From NCBI GenBank assembly GCA_014380065.1, contig JACMKO010000031.1, positions 1-46,307 of the forward strand: DNA of 46,307 bases, read 5' to 3'. The position numbers and the translations under genes are program-made. Shown in pieces: positions 39,813-46,307 of this stretch. This DNA comes from Leptolyngbya sp. ES-bin-22 (lineage in GTDB: Bacteria > Cyanobacteriota > Cyanobacteriia > Leptolyngbyales > Leptolyngbyaceae). Within the stretch, counting starts at the first letter, position 1. The number at the start of each line of letters is the position of its first letter. The notes below the pieces were generated by a model. The model was not told the origin of the DNA. It worked only from the letters and a program-made list of their open reading frames with translations, and did no database searches.

Positions 39813-40973
39813 TTACACAATTGCTTTTAGCCCTTGCACCAACCGTTCAATGCCTGAGATCGCAGTCTCCGGTTGGAGAGCACCATACGCCACGCGCAAA
39901 TAGCAGCCTTCTAGACCAAAGGTTGTACCTGGAATGGCAGCAACGCCATGCTCCACAATGAGTCGTTCTACCAGTTCTAGGGCACTGAGTTGGGTATGGA
40001 CGTTGAGCAGCACGTAAAATGCGCCGTCGCTGGGTGGCACTGTGCAACGATCGCTAACCGCACTTAACGCTTGAAGCAGTTGTTGGCGCACTGTTGCGAT
40101 CGTCCCTAGCTTCTCCTGGCAGTAGCCAACGCCAGCCTGCAATGCTCCCAGCGCGGCGTATTGAGAGATTACGGCTGGACAAATCACGTTTGTATCCTGA
40201 ATTTTCATCACGGCTGCCATGAGGTGCGTGGGAATAACCATGTAACCAATACGCCAACTGGCAAAGCCATATGCTTTTGAGAGTGAATAGAGCGAAATAG
40301 TGTGACCACTACTGTCCCCAATCGACCCTGGTGAGAAATGTTGGGCACCCTCGTAGGTGAAGTACTCGTACGCCTCATCATGGATGTGATAGATGCCTCG
40401 ATCGCGGCAAAGGGCGTTCACTTGCCGTAGGGCTACCTCTGGATAGACGGCTCCAGTGGGGTTATTGGGCGAGATGGTGACGATCGCGCGTGTGCGATCG
40501 GTCATGGCTTGCGCGATCGCCTCAGGACGCAACTGATACTGCTCATCCGTCGCCACGAGGATGGGACGACAGCCTGCGATCGTCACTGCCATTTCGTGAT
40601 TGAAGTAGTAAGGCGTTTGTAGAATGATTTCATCGCCAGGACTGGTCATCGCCAGCACCGCATTCAAGAAGCCCATATTGCTTCCAGCCGTGACGACAAC
40701 CTGACGGTGCGGATCGATCGCGATTCCGTTTTCAGTTTTTAGCTTGATGGCAATTTGCTCTAACAGCGGCGCGATGCCCTCAACTGCCTGATATTTGTGG
40801 TGCTCTGGCTTTGCTAGAAAGGCAGTGATTTGCGCGATCGCTTCCGGTGGTGGTGGATAGTACACAACCCCTTGCCCCAGCGAAATCGTCCCTGGATGCT
40901 GCTGAATCATCGCAGCGATCGCTGGAATAATCGGCGATTGCACACCGTCCATACGAGATGGGTTGAACGTCAT
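39813..40973 (-). CDS. Pyridoxal phosphate-dependent aminotransferase, class I/II
   Basis: VVVTAGSNMGFLNAVLAM, ISPNNPTGAVYPE, YSLSKAYGFASWRIGYM (PLP lysine). Confidence 0.94.
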   Translation of the reverse strand: MTFNPSRMDGVQSPIIPAIAAMIQQHPGTISLGQGVVYYPPPPEAIAQITAFLAKPEHHKYQAVEGIAPLLEQIAIKLKTENGIAIDPHRQVVVTAGSNMGFLNAVLAMTSPGDEIILQTPYYFNHEMAVTIAGCRPILVATDEQYQLRPEAIAQAMTDRTRAIVTISPNNPTGAVYPEVALRQVNALCRDRGIYHIHDEAYEYFTYEGAQHFSPGSIGDSSGHTISLYSLSKAYGFASWRIGYMVIPTHLMAAVMKIQDTNVICPAVISQYAALGALQAGVGYCQEKLGTIATVRQQLLQALSAVSDRCTVPPSDGAFYVLLNVHTQLSALELVERLIVEHGVAAIPGTTFGLEGCYLRVAYGALQPETAISGIERLVQGLKAIV

Positions 40974-41091
40974 AACGACTTAGTAGCTAAACGATGATGG
41001 CTAGATTCAGAGAACTTCAAATGTCTTTACGTCAGTCTTAAGCTATGCTGCCAGATCAGACGATCGTTCGCTTACCTGTTTGTAAAAGCTG

Positions 41092-41796
41092 ATGCCGCTT
41101 AGACCCTATCAAACCGCTTTGTGGATTGCCCTTGTCGTTTTCGTAGTGGCAGTGATTTGTTTATACACCCCGGTCAACCTGCTCTTCAACCAGGCGTTTT
41201 TGGTGATGGAACTTGGGAACCTGGGTCCCTATGCGGCATTAATCTTTGTGCTGGGGTTTGCCATCACTACAACGTTGGGCTTCCCTGGCAATGTATCAAC
41301 GATCGCGGGTGGTGCCGTCTTTGGCTTGTACTGGGGAACGCTGTGGTCACTCATCGGCGCTACGTTGGGAGCCGTCGGCGCTTTCTTGTTGGCACGGTAT
41401 CTCGTTCACGATTGGGCAGCACATCGCTTTGGTCAGCAGGCACTCTTACAACGGATTAACCAGGCGATCGTCCACAAGCCTATGCGCTTCATTTTGGCAG
41501 TGCGCTTTACGCCCTTGTCGCCCTTCAGCCTTGTCAATTTCCTGCTTGGCTTAACGCCCATTGATCTCAAAACCTATACGATCGGCACGTTCTTTGGCAT
41601 TATTCCCCTGACAATCGTCAATACCTGGCTGGGCGTAGCGGGTAAAGAGGCATTGAGCGGGGGCGATCGTCTACCATTCTTCCTGGCACTGGGTGCACTG
41701 ACGCTGCTTTCGGTGCTGCCGCTGCTGGTAAAGCAAAAACGTGTAACGCAGCCAACAACAGCACCTGAGCGTCGGAACCTGCGACTCTTTAAGTAA
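41092..41796 (+). CDS. TVP38/TMEM64 (VTT/SNARE-associated) family membrane protein
   Basis: GFPGNVSTIAGGAVFGLYWGTLWSLIGATLGAVGAFLLARYLVHDW, VRFTPLSPFSLVNFLLGLTPIDLKTYTIGTFFGIIPLTIVNTWLG. Confidence 0.92.
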   Translation: MPLRPYQTALWIALVVFVVAVICLYTPVNLLFNQAFLVMELGNLGPYAALIFVLGFAITTTLGFPGNVSTIAGGAVFGLYWGTLWSLIGATLGAVGAFLLARYLVHDWAAHRFGQQALLQRINQAIVHKPMRFILAVRFTPLSPFSLVNFLLGLTPIDLKTYTIGTFFGIIPLTIVNTWLGVAGKEALSGGDRLPFFLALGALTLLSVLPLLVKQKRVTQPTTAPERRNLRLFK

Positions 41797-41811
41797 GTTC
41801 TACAAGCTGCC

Positions 41812-42114
41812 TTAGACCAGTTCTTCCTCTTTGTGAGTCAGAATTGTGCAGTCAGACGTAGGGTGCGAAACGCAAATCAACACATAACCAGCAGCAATCT
41901 GATCCTCATCCAAATAAGATTGTTCTGATTGGTCAACCGAGCCTTCAACTAGCTTGCCCGTGCAGCTAGAGCACACACCTTGACGGCAAGAAAAAGGGAG
42001 TTCCATGCCATCATTTTCAGCCGTTTCAAGAATATACGCATCGTCTGGCACTTCCACCGTTTGGTCAATGCCTTCGGCTTCGTTCGTGAGCCTGATCTTG
42101 TAAGCTGTCGCCAT
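41812..42114 (-). CDS. petF: Plant-type [2Fe-2S] ferredoxin
   Basis: [54 protein letters not shown]: CxxxxCxxC plus distal C. Confidence 0.94.
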   Translation of the reverse strand: MATAYKIRLTNEAEGIDQTVEVPDDAYILETAENDGMELPFSCRQGVCSSCTGKLVEGSVDQSEQSYLDEDQIAAGYVLICVSHPTSDCTILTHKEEELV

Positions 42115-42501
42115 AGCGGTAAACCTTTTAACTAATGTTTTGGGTGAGAAAAATGAGAGCCTTGCGGCTGGCTAAAGCAGTCAAAAAAGAGGCGCGATTA
42201 AGAACGTGAAATAGAAATTCAGCTTGCTCCAACGAAAGGATGACTGAATCCACCGCAAAGTTTAGTGCAAGGCAAGCAGCCACTTCTCTATCAAGAGATA
42301 GTCACCTGCGATCGAGGCTGTCCACTTTAGGGCAGATTTAAACGATCGTGCCGATGGAGCCGTGCATTATTGATGACAAAAAAGCCCTCATCCCTTTAGA
42401 GCGCTCTTCTCAGAAGAAAGTGCAAAGGATGAAGGCTAATGACTTAGAAGAAGCTTGTAGAAGCAGTACAGGCACGATCGCCGAGTTCAGCCGATCGCTA
42501 C

Positions 42502-43722
42502 TCAAGCATCATCCAGCGCAGCAATACCAGGCAATTCTTTACCTTCCAGCAGTTCCAGGCTGGCACCGCCGCCTGTGGAAATGTGGCTCATCTGGTCGGC
42601 AACGCCCACTTTTTCGACGGCTGCAACCGAATCACCGCCACCAATGATGGTTGTAGTGCCCGTTTTGGTGAGGTCTGCGAGGGTGCGCGCGATCGCCTCT
42701 GTACCCATAGCAAACTGGTCAAACTCAAACACACCCATCGGACCATTCCAGATCACCGATTTGCAGGTGGAAAGGGCATCCTGGAAAACTTTTATCGAGT
42801 CAGGACCAATATCCAAGCCCATCCAGCCATCGGGAATATTTTCAACGCTGACGGTTCGAGCATTCGCGTCGGCAGCAAAATTGTCCGCCACCACCACGTC
42901 AGTGGGAAGGAGAAGATCAACGCCTTTCTCTTTGGCTTTGGCTTCCAGCACTTTTGCCAGTTCCAGCTTGTCTTCTTCGACGAGGGACTTGCCCACGCTC
43001 AGACCACGCGCTTTGTAGAAGGTGAAAATCATGCCGCCGCCGATCAGCAGTTTGTCTACTTTATCCAGCAGGGTTTCGATGACGGTGATCTTGCTGGAAA
43101 CTTTGGAGCCGCCAACGATCGCCGCAAGGGGACGCTGCGGGTGTTCGATCGCGTCCTGCAAAAATTGCAGTTCTTTCTCAATCAAAAAGCCAGCGACTGA
43201 CGGCTTGAGATAATGCGTGACACCTTCCGTTGAAGCATGGGCGCGGTGTGCCGTGCCGAACGCATCGTTCACATACAAATCAGCGACTGCTGCCAGTTGC
43301 TTCGCGAAAGCGGGATCGTTTTTCTCTTCACCGGGATGGAACCGGACGTTTTCTAACAGCAGCACGTCGCCATTGCTTAGCTCAGCGACTTTAGCCGCTA
43401 CATCGTCGCCAATGCAATCATCCGTTTTGACCACAGGCTTGTCCAACAATGTAGACAACCGATCGGCAACAGGTGTCAGGCGAAACTTATCCGAGACGCG
43501 AGCGGCATAATCATCGCCTTTGGGTCGTCCAAAATGGCTTGCCAAAATGACCTTCGCGCCTTTGGTGGTGAGGTGCTGAATCGTCGGCAAAGCAGCACGG
43601 ATGCGCGTATCGTCTGTAATCTTGCCTTGATCGTCTAAAGGAACGTTAAAATCTACCCGCACGAGGACGCGCTTACCGGACAAATCAGAGGATGATAAAC
43701 TGGCTAGAGTCTTCTTAGGCAC
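42502..43722 (-). CDS. pgk: Phosphoglycerate kinase
   Basis: [81 protein letters not shown]. Confidence 0.97.
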   Translation of the reverse strand: MPKKTLASLSSSDLSGKRVLVRVDFNVPLDDQGKITDDTRIRAALPTIQHLTTKGAKVILASHFGRPKGDDYAARVSDKFRLTPVADRLSTLLDKPVVKTDDCIGDDVAAKVAELSNGDVLLLENVRFHPGEEKNDPAFAKQLAAVADLYVNDAFGTAHRAHASTEGVTHYLKPSVAGFLIEKELQFLQDAIEHPQRPLAAIVGGSKVSSKITVIETLLDKVDKLLIGGGMIFTFYKARGLSVGKSLVEEDKLELAKVLEAKAKEKGVDLLLPTDVVVADNFAADANARTVSVENIPDGWMGLDIGPDSIKVFQDALSTCKSVIWNGPMGVFEFDQFAMGTEAIARTLADLTKTGTTTIIGGGDSVAAVEKVGVADQMSHISTGGGASLELLEGKELPGIAALDDA

Positions 43723-43781
43723 CGAGAAAACCTCCTAAATGAGTCTTTTTACCTATTGTACCGAAGGACGTACCTTCGGTC

Positions 43782-44195
43782 TTGAATACCATGTTTAAGA
43801 CTGTACTTTTTCCGATCGACCGTAGCCGTGAATCGCAACAAGCGGCCGAAACCGTTGCTGGCGTTGTTAAAATCCACAACAGCCGCTTGATTCTGCTCTC
43901 AGTTGTCGAACCGCCTGCCGAAGATGGCACCGAGGATGCGATGACCTCACCAGAGGCGATCGCTGAACTGTTGCTTGCTGCTAAGTCTCTGTTTTCGCAG
44001 CAGGGCATTGAGGCAGACGTGATCGAGCGCGAAGGTAAACCTGCTTTTACCATCTGTGACGTTGCCGATGAAGTCGATGCCGATTTAATCGTCATGGGCT
44101 GTCGAGGGCTGGGGCTGACCGATGAAGGCGTTTCCGATAGCGTCACCAATCGTGTGATCAATCTGTCGCCGTGCCCGGTGCTAATTGTGCCATAA
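43782..44195 (+). CDS. Universal stress protein (UspA family)
   Basis: TVLFPIDRSRESQQAAETV, DADLIVMGCRGLGLTDEGVSDSVTNRVINLSPCPVLIV. Start may be the internal ATG (MFKTVLFP). Confidence 0.92.
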   Translation: MNTMFKTVLFPIDRSRESQQAAETVAGVVKIHNSRLILLSVVEPPAEDGTEDAMTSPEAIAELLLAAKSLFSQQGIEADVIEREGKPAFTICDVADEVDADLIVMGCRGLGLTDEGVSDSVTNRVINLSPCPVLIVP

Positions 44196-44222
44196 AGAAA
44201 GTTGTGCCTTAACGAGGGAGCG

Positions 44223-44786
44223 ATGGTCGCCAATTTCAAAACGTTGACCCCGCAAGCGTACCTGGACTGGGAGCAAGGACAGGAACTTCGCTACGAGTAT
44301 GTCAACGGTGAAGTCTTCGCCATGACAGGCGGCACCATTCCTCATGGCACGATCGCGCTAAACCTTGCGACAGCGCTGAAGCCGCATCTCCGAGGTGGTA
44401 CCTGCCGCGTATTTAACTCTGATATTAAGGTTGGCATCACAGAAAATGGACCCTTTCACTACCCCGATCTATCGGTAAGCTGTGATGAGCGCGATCGAGC
44501 AGCGATGCAATTTCTTTTGCATCCTTGCCTCATTGTGGAAGTGCTTTCACCGACCACTGAGGCATACGATCGAGGTGGAAAATTCGCCCACTATCGCCAA
44601 ATCAAAACGCTTCGAGACTATGTACTGATTAATGTCGATCAGGTTAGCGTGGAGTGCTTTCGACTGAATGCAGCAGGTAAATGGGAATTAACTCACTCTT
44701 TGGCAGGGGATGACATTGAACTAACAAGCGTTAGTTTTCAGTGCCCGATCGCGCTGCTTTACGAGGATGTGCCCTTTCATGGCTAA
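44223..44786 (+). CDS. Uma2 family endonuclease (DUF820)
   Basis: YLDWEQGQELRYEYVNGEVFAMTGGT, YPDLSVSCDERD, LIVEVLSPTTEAYDRGGKFAHYRQIKTLRDYVLIN. Confidence 0.92.
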   Translation: MVANFKTLTPQAYLDWEQGQELRYEYVNGEVFAMTGGTIPHGTIALNLATALKPHLRGGTCRVFNSDIKVGITENGPFHYPDLSVSCDERDRAAMQFLLHPCLIVEVLSPTTEAYDRGGKFAHYRQIKTLRDYVLINVDQVSVECFRLNAAGKWELTHSLAGDDIELTSVSFQCPIALLYEDVPFHG

Positions 44787-44907
44787 CATGCCCAGACTTG
44801 CTCGATTCAGTCCCGCAAGTTGATCTCAGGCAGAGAAAACCGCGTGAGTCAGCTACGATCGCTAGAGCGAATGTAATTCCTTCCTCAACGTTTGTGCTGT
44901 ACTTCTC

Positions 44908-45750
44908 ATGACTACGCCTCCCATCCAGTGGTATCCCGGTCACATTGCCAAAGCCGAAAAAGCGCTGATGGAGCAGTTGAAGCGTGTCGATGTCGTACTG
45001 GAAGTGCGCGATGCGCGGATTCCACTTTCGACAGAGCATCCTCAAGTGCAGCAATGGTTGGGCACGAAGGGTCGTGTGCTGGTCATGAATCGCATTGATA
45101 TGATTCCGCTCCAGGCACGGCAGCAGTGGATTGAGTGGTTTCGATCGCAGGGCGAGGAACCGTATTTTACCGATGCTCAACATGGGAAAGGCATTGAAAC
45201 TGTGTTGCACGCCGCTCAAGCAGCCGGAGAGCAGATGAACCAACGCAGGCGCGATCGTGGCATGTTGCCCCGCCCCGTGCGTGCAGTTGTCATTGGGTTT
45301 CCCAATGTCGGTAAGTCAGCGCTCATCAACCGTTTGCTGAATCGGCGGGTTGTCGATAGTGCCCGTCGTGCCGGAATCACAAAGCAATTGCGCTGGGTCA
45401 GAATTTCCGACCAAATTGAACTGCTGGATGCGCCTGGTGTATTGCCATCCCGCCTGACGGATCAGGAGGCTGCACTCAAGCTGGCAATTTGTGACGACAT
45501 TGGCGAAGCCGCCTATGACAATCAGCGAGTTGCCGCCGCGCTAGTGGATATTTTGAAGGAACTGGAGGTCGAGACGGCACTGCGATCGCGCTATGACTTC
45601 GATGCCCAACCACTAACGGGTGAAAGCTATTTGCATGAACTTGCTGTTTATCGTCATCAGGGTGATGTAGAGCGCACAGCACGGCAATTGTTGAATGATT
45701 TTCGTACCGGAGTGTTGGGCGCGATCGCGCTAGAGTATCCGCCGCTGTAA
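44908..45750 (+). CDS. ylqF: Ribosome biogenesis GTPase YlqF/RbgA
   Basis: IQWYPGHIAKAEKALMEQLKRVDVVLEVRDARIPLST, circularly permuted GTPase motifs (MNRIDM; VVIGFPNVGKSALINRL; LLDAPGVLPSR). Confidence 0.95.
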   Translation: MTTPPIQWYPGHIAKAEKALMEQLKRVDVVLEVRDARIPLSTEHPQVQQWLGTKGRVLVMNRIDMIPLQARQQWIEWFRSQGEEPYFTDAQHGKGIETVLHAAQAAGEQMNQRRRDRGMLPRPVRAVVIGFPNVGKSALINRLLNRRVVDSARRAGITKQLRWVRISDQIELLDAPGVLPSRLTDQEAALKLAICDDIGEAAYDNQRVAAALVDILKELEVETALRSRYDFDAQPLTGESYLHELAVYRHQGDVERTARQLLNDFRTGVLGAIALEYPPL

Positions 45751-45910
45751 CGAACAGACTCAACATCGAATACCTGTGAAAAGATCAGACGCATATGGCT
45801 ATCAGCGGTCAATAAAGTATCAAGTGATGATTACTGGCGCGTTGCTGATAATTGCTTGGGGACTCAGTAGAAGCCCTCAACTAGACTGACACGCTCTTAA
45901 AGCTGACCAC

Positions 45911-46035
45911 TAACGGCTGATCGCTTTAAGCTGTTCATCATTCAAGCTGGGTATTTAGGAGGCTGAAACCCTTTACTGGCTTAGATCGCTTTGAAAATTT
46001 AAGTGCATAACAGCTTAACGGCTGATCGTTTTAAG
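45911..46035. repeat. 20-bp direct repeat pair (1 mismatch)
   Basis: TAACGGCTGATCGCTTTAAG at 45911-45930 and TAACGGCTGATCGTTTTAAG at 46016-46035. Confidence 0.7.
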
Positions 46036-46307
46036 CCCATTCAACATGCTCAACTTAATTCCATCCACTCATTTAACAGATAGATTTCTTGATAGTTGAG
46101 AAGTTTATAGATTATCGAATCATCTTTATTTACTCTTTACAGAAAATCTCCTGACCTTCAGTATGATTATGCAGAAAGCTCTTTGCTAACATCGTTTCGT
46201 CATCGTTTTTTAAGCTTCAAACACATCGTATAGGTACCTCTACTTGTGTACTTTTGAGCCTTCACACAATTCATATCAGAATTGAAAGTGGGTTCTAGAA
46301 CGCTCTC

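Noticed and set aside
42575-43200. Plus-strand ORFs of 147 and 205 aa opposite pgk
   Set aside because: Antisense shadow ORFs of a highly conserved pgk.

Overview
The window looks like a cyanobacterial chromosome segment: HIP1-type GCGATCGC octamers are dense, and it carries a CyaC-type hybrid kinase/adenylate cyclase, cyanobacterial-type S1 and a plant-type ferredoxin. Most of it is ordinary core content: glycosyltransferase-GtrA, DUF4139, TPR proteins, nrdR, rpsA, HAD hydrolase, metK, tex, mntA-hepT, pcrA-cheB-cheR-histidine kinase, CNNM/CBS protein, a MarR-regulated MacAB/Dev-like ABC exporter, DUF39 homocysteine-biosynthesis protein, UbiH-like monooxygenase, aminotransferase, VTT-family protein, ferredoxin, pgk, Usp, Uma2 and ylqF/rbgA. 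I saw no rRNA, tRNA, CRISPR array or intact transposon. The most interesting signals are non-coding. (1) Two 108-bp copies of a MITE-like palindromic element differ at only two bases, and those two bases pair with each other in the hairpin (G-C to A-T covariation). One copy supplies the stop codon of the adjacent gene. (2) Both intercistronic gaps of the ABC-exporter operon are filled with heptamer-derived repeats in inverted orientation, including a perfect 20-bp inverted repeat, and a 16-mer from this family recurs elsewhere. (3) There is a perfect 21-bp hairpin and mutually exclusive Shine-Dalgarno-like pairings upstream of rpsA. (4) Two unlisted small ORFs lie beside a small secreted coiled-coil gene. 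(5) A 5'-truncated AbiJ/STM4504-like gene is present. I found no convincing wholly new multi-gene system. All family names come from reading the motifs; no database search was run.
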